A DNA stretch of 64,000 bases from Acinetobacter bereziniae LMG 1003 = CIP 70.12 (lineage in GTDB: Bacteria; Pseudomonadota; Gammaproteobacteria; Pseudomonadales; Moraxellaceae): positions 1,611,008 to 1,675,007 of the forward strand of contig NZ_KB849756.1 of assembly GCF_000368925.1 (NCBI RefSeq). The letters run 5' to 3'. The notes beneath the pieces are model-generated. The model saw only the letters and a list, made by a program, of their open reading frames with translations. It did not search any database and was not told where the DNA came from. Each line of letters begins with the position of its first letter. The first letter of the stretch is position 1. This document shows, in pieces, positions 16,022 to 26,684 of the stretch. The translations under genes were made by a program, and so were the position numbers.

Positions 16022-16786
16022 CTAATGTTGTAATTTTTGCTTTGCTTCATCCCATAATTGATCCATTTCAGTCAAAGTCACTTCTTCTATTTTTTTGTTT
16101 TTAGAATTGATTTGTTCTTCAATATAAGCAAAGCGTGATTTAAATTTAAAAATGGTGGTTAAAAGTGCCATTTCGCTCGAGATATTCAGTTTACGCCCAA
16201 CATTGATTAAAGAAAATAAACAATCACCAAATTCTTCGATAATTTTTTCAGACTCTCCCGCTTGCATGGCTTCTTCAAACTCAGCCAACTCCTCTCTGAC
16301 CTTGTCATAAGCTTGCGTAACATCGGGGAAATCGAACCCCACTTTTGCCACATTTTTTTGAATATTTTCTGCCTGAGTCAACGCTGGTCCATGTTTTACC
16401 GTATCTAATCGGGATTGAACTTTACCCTGCTTTTCCTGTTTTTTTATTTCTTGCCATAATGACGATACTTGTTCTGGGGTTAAATTTTCAAATTTTTGCT
16501 TTTGGAATACATGTGGATGACGTCTAATTAATTTCTGACAAATTGCATCAACCACGTCGTTAAAATCAAATGCACCTTGTTCACTGTACATTTGTGACTG
16601 AAAAACGACTTGGAGTAATAAATCCCCCAATTCATTTTTAATCTCATCAATATTTCCAGAACGCACAGCCTCTTCGACTTCATAAGCTTCTTCAATCGCA
16701 AATTGAGTTAGGCTTTCTGGGGTTTGTTCACGATCCCAAGGACACTCTGTACGTAACTGTTTCATGATGGCTAATAACTGTTCCAT
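16022..16786 (-). CDS. mazG: Nucleoside triphosphate pyrophosphohydrolase MazG
   Basis: A 254-aa protein with two tandem MazG domains (about residues 1-115 and 150-245). The catalytic module shows CPWDREQTPESL, EEAYEVEEA (EExxE) and ELGDLLLQVVF; the second copy shows REELAEFEEA and EEFGDCLFSL. It hydrolyses NTPs to NMP and pyrophosphate and in E. coli also counteracts ppGpp effects. The ATG at 16786 has AAAGGA 6-7 bp upstream, so the longer frame to 16864 is rejected. It is separated from relA by the SDR gene. Confidence 0.93.
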   Translation of the reverse strand: MEQLLAIMKQLRTECPWDREQTPESLTQFAIEEAYEVEEAVRSGNIDEIKNELGDLLLQVVFQSQMYSEQGAFDFNDVVDAICQKLIRRHPHVFQKQKFENLTPEQVSSLWQEIKKQEKQGKVQSRLDTVKHGPALTQAENIQKNVAKVGFDFPDVTQAYDKVREELAEFEEAMQAGESEKIIEEFGDCLFSLINVGRKLNISSEMALLTTIFKFKSRFAYIEEQINSKNKKIEEVTLTEMDQLWDEAKQKLQH

Positions 16787-16892
16787 TTTATGTCCTTTAA
16801 GATCAATAACAAATGACGGTACAACGCTTGTTGTTGCGAATATTTTATGTTCAACTCTTTGCAATTAAAAAATAAAATTGAAGGATGTTGTA

Positions 16893-17675
16893 ATGAGCCA
16901 AAGTATATTCATTAGTGGAGCAGCACAAGGCATTGGGGCTGCAATCGCACGTCTATTCTACCAACAAGGTTACCAAGTTGGTATTTATGATATCAATGAA
17001 GTACAAGCGCAAGCCTTAGCAGATCAATTGGGTCATAACGCCAAAGCTGGAAAATTGGATGTTCGTGATTATGCACAATGGCAAAAAGCATTAGCAGAAT
17101 TTTCTGAGTGGGCTCAAGGCTTAAATATTTTAGTCAATAATGCGGGCATTCTTTATTCAGGTGATTTTGAAAAAACAGACATTCAAGCACATCAAAGCAC
17201 GATTGATATCAATGTGAATGGCGTACTCAATGGTTGCCATGCTGCATTTCCCTACCTTAAAGAAGCTAAATTTGCTCGTGTCATCAACCTTTCTTCAGCA
17301 TCAGCCATCTATGGTCAGGCTGATTTAGTTTCTTATTCTGCCAGTAAATTTGCGGTACGTGGCATTACAGAAGGTTTAGATATCGAATGGCAAAAATATG
17401 GCATTCGTGTACTTGATGTCATGCCACTCTTTGTTCAGACGGCGATGGTCAAGGATATGGATTCTGGTGCGATTCAAAATATTGGTGTTAGTCTTTCTCC
17501 GCAAGATGTTGCAGAACAGGTATTTGCTCAGGTGAAAGCCAAAGGTACACTTTTCACAGCAACACATCGCCCAGTGGGATTAAAGACCAAGGTCATGTTT
17601 ACACTTTCTGCAATTAGCCCTCAATTTATCAATCGCTTGAGTAATTTGATCCTTACACGAAAGCCTAAAAGTTGA
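16893..17675 (+). CDS. Short-chain dehydrogenase/reductase (SDR)
   Basis: A 260-aa classical SDR with the cofactor motif SGAAQGIG (residues 8-15), NNAG at about 87-90, catalytic Ser in SSAS, and Y148/K152 in YSASK. YDINE after the second strand, with an Asp, favours NAD over NADP. The substrate is not evident. The ATG at 16893 has GAAGGA 8 bp upstream, so the TTG-initiated longer frame from 16878 is rejected. It is divergent from mazG and convergent with relA, with a shared terminator. Confidence 0.9.
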   Translation: MSQSIFISGAAQGIGAAIARLFYQQGYQVGIYDINEVQAQALADQLGHNAKAGKLDVRDYAQWQKALAEFSEWAQGLNILVNNAGILYSGDFEKTDIQAHQSTIDINVNGVLNGCHAAFPYLKEAKFARVINLSSASAIYGQADLVSYSASKFAVRGITEGLDIEWQKYGIRVLDVMPLFVQTAMVKDMDSGAIQNIGVSLSPQDVAEQVFAQVKAKGTLFTATHRPVGLKTKVMFTLSAISPQFINRLSNLILTRKPKS

Positions 17676-17735
17676 GTTGCATAAAATTAAAAACGAATCA
17701 AACCATTTTGCTTAACCATTTCAATATATTCTTGT

Positions 17736-17778
17736 AAGCCATAAAAAAACTCGCATTTAGCGAGTTTTTTTATGGCTT
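17736..17778. terminator. Bidirectional terminator between the SDR gene and relA
   Basis: A perfect 19-bp stem (17736-17754 and 17760-17778) with loop ATTTA contains AAAAAAACTCGC and GCGAGTTTTTTT, giving a T-run on both strands. Confidence 0.92.
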
Positions 17779-17809
17779 CAATGAGTGAGTCTAATCAATG
17801 CAATCCTGT

Positions 17810-20116
17810 TTAGTTCCCTTGAACCAAACGGCGTGCACTGATAATACCTGGTTGTTGCTCCAAACGAGCGAGCAAGCGAGACAATTGCGCCAAGCCTTTA
17901 ACCTCAATCAACAATTTCATATTCGCAATACCATCTGCTTCTGAAATCGTATTGACTTGGCGAATATTGATTTGGTCAGAGAAAATCACTTGAGTCAAAT
18001 CTTTGAGCAATCCACGACGATCATAGGCTTCCACAACGATTTGAACACTTTGCCCACGCGTTGGTTGCATTTCCCAATCCGCTTCGACTGCACGGTCAGG
18101 TTCTAACTTAATCATCCGCATATAATCAGGACAAGCAACTTTATGGATACTTACACCACGATTTAAGGTGATATAACCTGCAATCGACTCACCATGAACA
18201 GGTTGGCAACATTGCGCAATGTGCAATTCAACATTATCCAAACCATCAATTAAAATACCATGTGCAGACAACGTATGGCTTGCGCGTGGATTTAATGTAG
18301 GTTTCAGTACAAGTTCTGGTTCATCCTGATCCAAATGCATATGGCGGTTGACTTGATTAATCAACGCATGAAGACTGATATCACCACTGACCAGTGAAAC
18401 CAAAATATCATCGCCAGATTTCACATTGAAGTGATTGCAGTAATCACTTAAATCAATACTTTTTGGATGAATCGCTAAACGTGAAAGCTCTTTATTTAAC
18501 AACTCACGTCCAACTTCCAAGTTCTTACTACGATCTTGTTGTCTAAACCAATGACGAAGTTTATCTCGTGCACGAGCAGTCTTGATATAGCCCAATGAAT
18601 TGACCAACCAATCACGGTTTGGCTCACGGTCTTTTTTGGTTAAAATCTCAACCTGTTCGCCCGTTTTCAAGGTATAAGTCAATGGTACATAACGTTGATT
18701 TACCCGTGCTGCATAGCACTTGTTACCAACTTCTGTATGCACATGATAGGCAAAATCAAGCACTGTAGAGCCACGGGGTAACTCTTTAATATCTCCATCA
18801 CGGCTGAAGACATAGATCTTTTCAAAACCCTCAAAATCTTGGATTTGTTCAAAATCTTCAGTTTCATCTTCATTAGGATGCGCACTGGTTTCAGTACGTT
18901 CCTGATAATGTTCCAATACCGCACGTAAAGAATGTAGACGATGATTAAATGAATAATCTGTCGTTTTAGAACCTTCTTTATAATTGAAATGTGAACATAC
19001 CCCAAGTTCCGCTTCTTCATGCATTTCTTTGGTACGAATTTGAATTTCCAAAGATTTGTTTTCAGCAATTACCGCCGTATGCAATGAGCGATAACCATTG
19101 GCTTTCGGATTGGTAATATAGTCATCAAATTGATGTGGGATATGACGCCAAATTTGATGAACGATGCCCAAGGCGTGATAACACTCAGCAACCGATTTGA
19201 CCAACACCCGTAAAGCACGAATATCATAGAGCTGATCAAAGCTTAGGTTTTTACTCTTCATCTTCCGGTAGATTGAGTAAATATGTTTCACCCGCCCTGA
19301 TATTTCAGCTTCAATATCATGGTCAGCCAGTTCGCTTTTAAGTTTTTCTACCACAAATTGAATATATTGCTCTCGTTCTAAACGCTTTTCATTCAGTAAT
19401 GAGGCAATTTCTTTATAGCGTTCAGGTGCCAGATAACGGAAAGCGAGGTCTTCCAACTCCCACTTTAACTGAGCAATCCCCAGACGATGCGCCAATGGAG
19501 AGTAGATGGTTAAAATTTCTCGTGCGACACGCTCTTGGCGCTCTTTAGAAGAATGTGCCAATTCACGAAGCGCAAAAGTACGTTCAGCCAATTTAATCAA
19601 CACCACACGCACATCTTCTGTGACAGAAATCAGCATCTTATAAATGCCTGTCAAATGCTCACGTTGATTGTTATTAAAATGGTCTTCTAAACGTTTATTT
19701 TTTTCAATCAGTTCAGACAGTTTACCCATTGCCAAAGTGCCTTTGACAAGATTGTAAACCTGTTCCCCACACTGCTGCTGAATTTCCTCTAAAGTGGTGA
19801 GATCTTCACGCACACTACGATAGAGTACTGCTGCTGCCAGTGTGTCTTCGTCTACATGCAAGTGTGCAAGAATATCTGCCATCCCAATACCTGTAGCAAA
19901 GGTATTGGTTCGTGAATTTACTGTGGTCGCCAATTCTTTTTGTAATACTAATTGTGCAACTTCTTCTAACTGTTTTAGTTCAGCACCGTCTAAAATTCCA
20001 CGCACCCGATCTAGCCAAGTTGCTAGAGCTTGTTGCGCTTCATCGGCATGCTCTACAGTCGCTTCCTCTGATAGCTCATTGAGCTGATCAGGAAGTTGCT
20101 CACGTACTGTGACCAT
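17810..20116 (-). CDS. relA: GTP pyrophosphokinase RelA
   Basis: A 768-aa long RSH protein: an inactive hydrolase-like domain (about 60-200; the HD metal motif is replaced by YRSVRED), a synthetase domain with DQLYDIRALRV and PKANGYRSLHT, then a TGS domain (IYVFSRDGDIKELPRGST), a CC-type zinc-finger region (IAQCCQPVHGE) and a C-terminal ACT domain. It makes (p)ppGpp on ribosomes stalled by uncharged tRNA. Loss of the HD pair separates it from SpoT. The rlmD gene lies 28 bp upstream and mazG nearby, as in Pseudomonas. Confidence 0.95.
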   Translation of the reverse strand: MVTVREQLPDQLNELSEEATVEHADEAQQALATWLDRVRGILDGAELKQLEEVAQLVLQKELATTVNSRTNTFATGIGMADILAHLHVDEDTLAAAVLYRSVREDLTTLEEIQQQCGEQVYNLVKGTLAMGKLSELIEKNKRLEDHFNNNQREHLTGIYKMLISVTEDVRVVLIKLAERTFALRELAHSSKERQERVAREILTIYSPLAHRLGIAQLKWELEDLAFRYLAPERYKEIASLLNEKRLEREQYIQFVVEKLKSELADHDIEAEISGRVKHIYSIYRKMKSKNLSFDQLYDIRALRVLVKSVAECYHALGIVHQIWRHIPHQFDDYITNPKANGYRSLHTAVIAENKSLEIQIRTKEMHEEAELGVCSHFNYKEGSKTTDYSFNHRLHSLRAVLEHYQERTETSAHPNEDETEDFEQIQDFEGFEKIYVFSRDGDIKELPRGSTVLDFAYHVHTEVGNKCYAARVNQRYVPLTYTLKTGEQVEILTKKDREPNRDWLVNSLGYIKTARARDKLRHWFRQQDRSKNLEVGRELLNKELSRLAIHPKSIDLSDYCNHFNVKSGDDILVSLVSGDISLHALINQVNRHMHLDQDEPELVLKPTLNPRASHTLSAHGILIDGLDNVELHIAQCCQPVHGESIAGYITLNRGVSIHKVACPDYMRMIKLEPDRAVEADWEMQPTRGQSVQIVVEAYDRRGLLKDLTQVIFSDQINIRQVNTISEADGIANMKLLIEVKGLAQLSRLLARLEQQPGIISARRLVQGN

Positions 20117-20143
20117 ACCCTACTCCTCTAACTCTATATTTCA

Positions 20144-21538
20144 TTATAAATCGTTTATCTCTAGTTTCTTTTCAAATAAAGCGATGGATTCAACATGTCC
20201 AGTATGTGTAAACATGTCCATTACACCTGCCTTTTTTAGCTGATAACCGTGTTGCACCAAAATCCCTGCATCCCTCGCTAAAGTCGCTGGATTACACGAT
20301 ACATAAACGATTCTTTTCGCACCAAATTTAGGGAGATAATGCATAACCTGCTCAGCTCCCGCACGAGGTGGGTCAATCAATAATGCATCAAATCCTTGAT
20401 TTGCCCAAGAATAATGCGAAAAGTCTTTTGTTAAATCTTGTGAATAGAATTTAACATTGCTGATACGATTGTTCAGTGCGTTTTCTGTACCACGCGTCAC
20501 CATCGCCTCACTTCCCTCCACCGCAACAACTTTGCCTGTGTCACCCACACATTTTGCAAGCGGAAGAGAAAAATTACCTAATCCACAAAAAAGATCTAAA
20601 ACTTTTTCACCTTGCTTTAACTCAAGCAAATCACATGCCAGTTTGACCATTTGCGGATTTACTGTCGGATTGACTTGGGTAAAATCGGTAGGATTAAACG
20701 CAAAATCAACATCAAAATCATTTAAGCGATAATGTAAATACATCGCTGCATCAACATCATCGACCCGATGGACACTTTCAACCCCTGCAGGTTGCAAATA
20801 CAACTGCCATTGCTTCTGTAACGCATATTGTTGCAATAGGTTGACATCATGCTGTTTTAATTTTTCAGTATGGCGAACCAGTAAAGAAATTTCACAATCC
20901 CCTTTGGCTAATTCTATATGACCAATACTGCTTTTGCCTTTTAGACTTTCGAGTAATGCCTTAATTTCAGGTAAGGCTTGATCCAGTTGAAGGTCTAAGA
21001 TTTTACAGGTCTGGATTTCAGTGAGATGGTTGCTTTGAGCTTCCCGAAAGCCCATCAATAATTTATTTTGTTTGGGCAAAAACCGTACACCAATCCGTGC
21101 TTTATGACGATAATCGACACGTGTAGAGCGCAGTGGTGACAACCATTGCGCTGGTTCTAAACCTGCAAAATGACTGAGATGGGATTTTAACACATCCTGT
21201 TTTAAGCGAATTTGCTCATCAGGATGAATGTGTTGCATATTACATCCACCACAAGTCCCGAAATGCGGACAAATGGGTTCAATACGATAATGGTTTGGCT
21301 CACTCAGTAATTCAATACTGTCAGCTTCTTCAAGTTTTGAAACCTGACGTGTGATTTGAGCTTTAACGGTTTCACCAGGCAATGCGTAGCGAATAAAAAC
21401 TTTTTTACCTTGTTTTTCCGTTGGATGGGAAAACTCAGTCCCGTAATGTGCAATCCCTCGCCCCTCATGTGACAATCGTTCAACTTTAAAAACATATTGA
21501 GGAAGTTGAGATGGTCGAGGTTTGGCTCTATGCTTCAA
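20144..21538 (-). CDS. rlmD: 23S rRNA (uracil-1939-C5)-methyltransferase RlmD
   Basis: A 464-aa SAM-dependent methyltransferase. An N-terminal TRAM domain (about 12-75) is followed by iron-sulfur cysteines (CPHFGTCGGC, plus Cys in QTCKIL), SAM motif VLDLFCGLGNFSLPLA, DPPRAG and the catalytic cysteine in YVSCNP. It methylates U1939 of 23S rRNA. The best available start is TTG at 21538, with AGG about 9 bp upstream; no ATG lies close to the TRAM domain. It follows the exonuclease gene by 8 bp. Confidence 0.94.
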   Translation of the reverse strand: MKHRAKPRPSQLPQYVFKVERLSHEGRGIAHYGTEFSHPTEKQGKKVFIRYALPGETVKAQITRQVSKLEEADSIELLSEPNHYRIEPICPHFGTCGGCNMQHIHPDEQIRLKQDVLKSHLSHFAGLEPAQWLSPLRSTRVDYRHKARIGVRFLPKQNKLLMGFREAQSNHLTEIQTCKILDLQLDQALPEIKALLESLKGKSSIGHIELAKGDCEISLLVRHTEKLKQHDVNLLQQYALQKQWQLYLQPAGVESVHRVDDVDAAMYLHYRLNDFDVDFAFNPTDFTQVNPTVNPQMVKLACDLLELKQGEKVLDLFCGLGNFSLPLAKCVGDTGKVVAVEGSEAMVTRGTENALNNRISNVKFYSQDLTKDFSHYSWANQGFDALLIDPPRAGAEQVMHYLPKFGAKRIVYVSCNPATLARDAGILVQHGYQLKKAGVMDMFTHTGHVESIALFEKKLEINDL

Positions 21539-21546
21539 AGGAATAC

Positions 21547-22368
21547 CTAATTGGGTGTGGAGGAAAAATCTGCCTGAGTAAATTCAGTAAGTTGTGACAT
21601 TTCACGCCAAACATTTAAAAACTCATGTTGCTGAGGTTGTCCTTGTAAATAATGAATCGAAGCTTGAACCCACAAACGGTGATCTTGCAAAGTGATCTGT
21701 CCTTTTAACAAGGACCAACGCAAATAAATCAACCAGGTATTTAAAACATCACCCTCGCAATAACTGGTCAATTTTAGCCATTGCTGGGTCTTCACATATT
21801 CAGGGACAAAATAACCTGAGATACCACGTTTGCCGGGATAACCTAGCAAATGCGCAACATCATCCAATTTCTGAAAATGACGCCCATTAAACATCGCCAT
21901 CACATCCATTAAATCAACATGACGGTTGTGGTATCGATTCTGGTAGTTATTATACCTTTTTTGCGTGTCAATCTCACCTTGATCGAACAAACTTGGTGCA
22001 GATAATCCGTGATACATCGAACGGAATAAAATCACAGGTAAATCAAACTGTGAGCCATTCCAACTCACCAAAGTCGGATGACGCTTATCAAAAATAGATA
22101 AAAATTTTTGTAAAATTTCGGCTTCGGTATAATGTTCTCGGCTAAATGAAAAGAGCTTCATCGCCCCATTTTCATCAATCCATAAACCTGAAATGCAGAC
22201 AATTTCATGCAAAGCCAAACGTTGAAAATCCATACCAGATTCTTGACGGCGTAACTTGGCAAGTGCTTGCTCTAAATCATCTTCAGCTAAGTCCAATCCA
22301 TACAAATGCGCCCCAGATTTGAGATCTGTTAGGGTTTCAATATCAAAAACTAAAACAGGAAGACGCAT
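21547..22368 (-). CDS. Predicted 3'-5' exonuclease related to DNA polymerase B proofreading domain
   Basis: A 273-aa protein with the DEDD exonuclease layout: FDIETLTD (Exo I), LVSWNGSQFDLPVI (Exo II) and YCEGDVLNTWLIYLRW (Exo III). CISGLWID and KRYNNYQNRYHNRHVDLMD fit the PolB-like exo2 family (COG3298). No polymerase domain is attached. The substrate in the cell is unknown. It sits between cysM and rlmD on the same strand. Confidence 0.85.
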   Translation of the reverse strand: MRLPVLVFDIETLTDLKSGAHLYGLDLAEDDLEQALAKLRRQESGMDFQRLALHEIVCISGLWIDENGAMKLFSFSREHYTEAEILQKFLSIFDKRHPTLVSWNGSQFDLPVILFRSMYHGLSAPSLFDQGEIDTQKRYNNYQNRYHNRHVDLMDVMAMFNGRHFQKLDDVAHLLGYPGKRGISGYFVPEYVKTQQWLKLTSYCEGDVLNTWLIYLRWSLLKGQITLQDHRLWVQASIHYLQGQPQQHEFLNVWREMSQLTEFTQADFSSTPN

Positions 22369-22424
22369 ATAACTTACTCAATTACTCTCTAGTGATCATG
22401 AAATCATGGATCGACTTAAAACCA

Positions 22425-23345
22425 TTATTCATCATCTTCAACAGAGAATAAACCTGTAGATAAATAACGATCACCACGATCACACACGATACATACAATC
22501 ACCGCATCTGGATTTTCTTCTGCAATTTTTACTGAAGCCCACACTGCCCCACCAGAAGATGTTCCTGCGCTAATACCTTCCTGACGTGCTAAACGGCGAG
22601 CCGTTTTTTCCGCTTCAATTTGCGGAATATCCATAATTTGATCAACACGCTTTGGATCAAAAATCGTCGGTAAATATTCTTGAGGCCAACGACGAATCCC
22701 TGCAATATTTGAACCTTCAGAAGGCTGCAAACCAATAATTTGAATCTCTGGATTTTGTTCTTTTAAATATTTTGAAATACCCATAATCGTGCCTGTAGTT
22801 CCCATAGAACTCACGAAATGGGTAATTTTGCCGCCTGTTTGTTGCCAAATTTCGGGACCGGTGGTCAGATAATGCGCTTCGACATTATCAGGATTACCAA
22901 ATTGATTGAGAACCAAACCCAAACCTTCAGTTTGCATTTGTAGAGCCATATCTCGTGCAGCTTCCATATTCGGTGCTTCAATCAATTCTGCACCATAAGC
23001 ACGCATTGCGTCCTTACGTTCCTGACTTGAATTCCCCGGCATGATTAACTTCATTTTATAACCACGCATGGCAGCCACCATTGCCAATGCAATCCCTGTA
23101 TTTCCGCTTGTCGCTTCGATCAACGTATCGCCTGGTTTGATTTGACCACGTTGTTCAGCTTTCATAATCATGTTATATGCTGGGCGATCTTTTACCGAAC
23201 CTGCAGGGTTATTCCCTTCCAGTTTAGCCAATACTGTTGCTTGAGTATGACTTGCCAAACGCTGTAGACGTACTAATGGTGTTTTCCCAACATAGTGATC
23301 TAACAAAAATTCGTCGGCTAAGAAATCAGGTTGTGTGTTACTCAT
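22425..23345 (-). CDS. cysM: Cysteine synthase B CysM
   Basis: A 306-aa PLP enzyme making cysteine from O-acetylserine and sulfide or thiosulfate. The PLP lysine is in GSVKDRPAYNM, EATSGNTGIALA is the substrate loop, and GTTGTIMG binds the phosphate. The NNPAGSVKDRP form and the length fit CysM rather than CysK. The ATG at 23345 with AGGTG upstream is preferred over 23354. It is divergent from gacS, the order seen in pseudomonads. Confidence 0.93.
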   Translation of the reverse strand: MSNTQPDFLADEFLLDHYVGKTPLVRLQRLASHTQATVLAKLEGNNPAGSVKDRPAYNMIMKAEQRGQIKPGDTLIEATSGNTGIALAMVAAMRGYKMKLIMPGNSSQERKDAMRAYGAELIEAPNMEAARDMALQMQTEGLGLVLNQFGNPDNVEAHYLTTGPEIWQQTGGKITHFVSSMGTTGTIMGISKYLKEQNPEIQIIGLQPSEGSNIAGIRRWPQEYLPTIFDPKRVDQIMDIPQIEAEKTARRLARQEGISAGTSSGGAVWASVKIAEENPDAVIVCIVCDRGDRYLSTGLFSVEDDE

Positions 23346-23659
23346 GGACTGCACCTATATTGAGGTGGGCATATTGTATGAAAAAATAAATGTCACTGCA
23401 CATCTTTCCATTTGATTTTTACGAGAATGATCAAACAAACCCCATTCTAAACAATTCAGTTAAAACCAAGAAAAAATTTGTTTATCTAATAAAATTAGAT
23501 AGATATAAAAAAAACATCAAGACTTAGAATTAGAAGTGATAAGGTTATCTCTAAAACAGCATAGCTGGAACGTAATTTGCAAGATTTTTAATCATATTGT
23601 CATGCAGGATCATTAAAGCATGTTAATATCTTGCGCATGGTCAATGAGTTGCTGGAACC
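23346..23659. other. Intergenic region between divergent cysM and gacS
   Basis: A 314-bp AT-rich gap that must hold both promoters. I see no gene and no clear terminator. Short IR-like pieces (GCATG around 23602-23622) are too weak to call. Confidence 0.5.
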
Positions 23660-26464
23660 ATGTCGAATTTCAATAAAAAGCTCTTTAAACGTTTAAAACT
23701 CAATCACGCTTATGGTCAACTCATCGCGTTAATTTTCGTGCCGATCATGATTTTGGCATGTGTCGGAACAGCGCTTGTACTTTCCGAAACATCTGCAGCT
23801 GCAAAGTCTAAACAACGCTTTCAAGCCATTGCAATATTGAGCCGTTATCAATACACCGCGGAACAACTCACCGCAGTGATGGAGAAAAGTCCACTACAGC
23901 ACACCAAAGCTGAAAATATTCTACAAAAAATATTTAATGAAAAACATTTGCTCAGTGCGGCAATCTTAGATGGAAACAATGTCAATCATTTAAGTGTCGG
24001 TTATCAAAATCAGCGTGAATGGCCCAAAATACCTAAAACAGGAACATTTTTTGGACCTATTCATAATAAGTACAACAATATTTATGGAATCAAACTCAAT
24101 CCAATCAATAATGTGCAAAATATGTGGTTAGTGATTGAATTAGATAATCAACCTTTAGAAATCTCACATTATCGCGTCATGATTGTTTTGATTACGACTG
24201 CGCTACTGACATTGCTTTTGCTTTTATTGTGTTTGAATTTTTATTCACGTCGCTGGATCGCCCCGATGTACGAAATTCGGATGCAATTACAACGTTTAAA
24301 TGCCGATACTCTTGATCAACACATGGTGATTAACAGTACAGGTGAGTTACGTTTGTTACAACGTGACATTGCCAATGTGGTTAAACGCCTGCATTTCAGC
24401 TTTCTAGAACTTAAAGAACATACTGAACAAACAGAAGATGATTTAAGACGTACTTTAGACACCTTAGAAGTTCAAAACATCACTTATAAACAAGCACGTG
24501 ATCAGGCAATTTCTTCAAATCAGGCAAAATCCGTATTTCTTGCAAACATCAGCCATGAATTAAGAACACCATTGAACAGTATTGACGGTTTCATTCATCT
24601 GATGCTACGTCAGGATAATCTGAGCAATGATCAAAGTTTGTATTTACAAACCATTCGAAAATCTTCTGCACATTTATTGGCATTGATTAATGATGTGCTC
24701 GATTTTTCTAAAATTGATGCGGGTAAATTAGAGTTAGAAACAGCACCATTCGATCTTGAAGAAGCGATTTTCGATGTGATGGATATGTTGTCGCCATTAG
24801 CCGCGCAAAAACATATTGAAATGGCATTCTATTTTGCCGATAACGTGCCAAAACATGTGATTGGTGATGCTTTACGCTTTAAGCAAGTCCTGACCAATTT
24901 AATTTCCAATGCGATTAAATTTACTCCTGATGGTGAAATTATTGTTCGTGCGCGTATGGAACATGATGATATTGGGCAATGCTTATTACATTTCAGCGTA
25001 CAAGACAGTGGTATTGGGCTGAGTGGTACAGACCGTAAAAAACTATTTGAATCATTCTCGCAAGGTGATGCATCTGTTACTCGTCAGTTTGGTGGTACAG
25101 GTTTAGGGTTGGCAATTTCTAAACAATTGGTTCACTTGATGCATGGTCAGATTGGTTTTGAAGATAATCAAGAGCGTGCGCCTACAGAAAAAGGCTCAAC
25201 ATTCTGGTTTACCGCGATGTTGACGACCAATGAAAATGAAGAGATTATCCATCCATCCTTTAAAGATTTAAATGTGGTGTCCTTCTTGGCACACCCCGCC
25301 ACAGCCAATGTTTTACGACACTATTTAGAAAATTATCAAGTTCAGCACACTGAGGCACAATCAATTTTAGATTTGTTCAGCCGTCTAAATAGCTTGGAAA
25401 AAAATATTGAAAATACGTGGTTAATCGTTGATCACAGTGGCGATACAGAAGCCTTATTAAAAGAAATTCGTGGTCGCTATCAAGGACATCTGGCTGTTTA
25501 TGGTTATCAGATGTCACTTGATCCTAATATGTTAAACGAATATATGGCGCGTCCATTGTATCAACCTCTTAGTCGTAGCTCAGTGATTCAATTACTCAGC
25601 AATAAACCGATCTTTGAGCAGGAACAACATAAAGACTTTAAAGGTCAAGATTTACATATCTTGGCAGTTGATGATCATTTACCGAACTTAATTGTACTGG
25701 AAGCACTACTTGGTGAATTGAATGTAAAAACCACCAAGGCACAAAGTGGTCAAGAAGCGCTCACCATTATTCAACAAGCTGTTGAACAAGGTTCAAAACC
25801 ATTCGATTTAATCTTTATGGACATTCAAATGCCTGTCATGTCAGGCATTGATACCACACGAGCGATCCGATCATTAGAATCGACTTTAGATGGCATGCGC
25901 ATGCCAATTATTGCCTTAACTGCCCATGCATTGGCAGATGAAAAACAGAAATTACTTAAAGTTGGCATGGATGACTATGTCACCAAACCGATTCAAATCG
26001 AACAAATTATTCAAATCCTCACCAACTGGACATCGGATAAGTTTATCCAACATCAAACACCTGTTGAAAATACAATTTATATTGAGGCATTTGACACCGA
26101 TATTCTCGATTGGAAACAAAGTCTTGCCCTCGCAGCCAACAAAGAGGATCTTGCACAAGATCTTTTAAAAATGCTGGTCGACAGTTTCCCAACTGAACTG
26201 GATGAAATTTCACAGCTGATCGAGCTTGAGGACTTCCCTCAGCTTGAACATGTATTACATCGTTTATATGGTGCGACCCGTTATGTTGGCACACCAAAAT
26301 TGCAGAGAGTTACAGGTGATTTTGAACAATTTATCTCAACCTTACGCAAAGAACGTCGGAAGGCAGATGAGGCATTCATTCAGGATGTGATGCAACGTTT
26401 GGATGATTTGCAATTGGTGATTCATGAAGTCGAAACTGCGGCGCAGCAAATCTTAGTAAATTAA
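23660..26464 (+). CDS. gacS: Hybrid sensor kinase GacS (BarA)
   Basis: A 934-aa tripartite kinase: TM1 (about 19-41), periplasmic sensor, TM2 (about 170-193), HAMP, phosphoacceptor H299 (ISHELRTPLNS), ATPase domain (NLISNAIKFTPDGE, GGTGLGLAIS), a degenerate receiver region (about 530-640), a true receiver with D721 (FMDIQMPVMSG), and an HPt domain with H867 (VLHRLYGA). It would phosphorylate GacA, not encoded here, to drive small regulatory RNAs; in Acinetobacter GacSA affects virulence and metabolism. The ATG follows GCTGGAA. Confidence 0.94.
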   Translation: MSNFNKKLFKRLKLNHAYGQLIALIFVPIMILACVGTALVLSETSAAAKSKQRFQAIAILSRYQYTAEQLTAVMEKSPLQHTKAENILQKIFNEKHLLSAAILDGNNVNHLSVGYQNQREWPKIPKTGTFFGPIHNKYNNIYGIKLNPINNVQNMWLVIELDNQPLEISHYRVMIVLITTALLTLLLLLLCLNFYSRRWIAPMYEIRMQLQRLNADTLDQHMVINSTGELRLLQRDIANVVKRLHFSFLELKEHTEQTEDDLRRTLDTLEVQNITYKQARDQAISSNQAKSVFLANISHELRTPLNSIDGFIHLMLRQDNLSNDQSLYLQTIRKSSAHLLALINDVLDFSKIDAGKLELETAPFDLEEAIFDVMDMLSPLAAQKHIEMAFYFADNVPKHVIGDALRFKQVLTNLISNAIKFTPDGEIIVRARMEHDDIGQCLLHFSVQDSGIGLSGTDRKKLFESFSQGDASVTRQFGGTGLGLAISKQLVHLMHGQIGFEDNQERAPTEKGSTFWFTAMLTTNENEEIIHPSFKDLNVVSFLAHPATANVLRHYLENYQVQHTEAQSILDLFSRLNSLEKNIENTWLIVDHSGDTEALLKEIRGRYQGHLAVYGYQMSLDPNMLNEYMARPLYQPLSRSSVIQLLSNKPIFEQEQHKDFKGQDLHILAVDDHLPNLIVLEALLGELNVKTTKAQSGQEALTIIQQAVEQGSKPFDLIFMDIQMPVMSGIDTTRAIRSLESTLDGMRMPIIALTAHALADEKQKLLKVGMDDYVTKPIQIEQIIQILTNWTSDKFIQHQTPVENTIYIEAFDTDILDWKQSLALAANKEDLAQDLLKMLVDSFPTELDEISQLIELEDFPQLEHVLHRLYGATRYVGTPKLQRVTGDFEQFISTLRKERRKADEAFIQDVMQRLDDLQLVIHEVETAAQQILVN

Positions 26465-26684
26465 TTTCTATATCAGTCGCCCATGATTACCAAGTAGCTA
26501 TAAATCATCTGCTATCGAATTTCTAATGCCGAATAAATGTAGAGATATATCGTTCATCTAAATGATGCTTAATCAAGCTTAGAATTCAGCATTGACTTCC
26601 GCTTTAACTTTCTGTGACTGTACTGTCATGTAACTCTTCCATCCACATGCTATGCTGATGACCAAGGAAAAATGAGTCAAGATC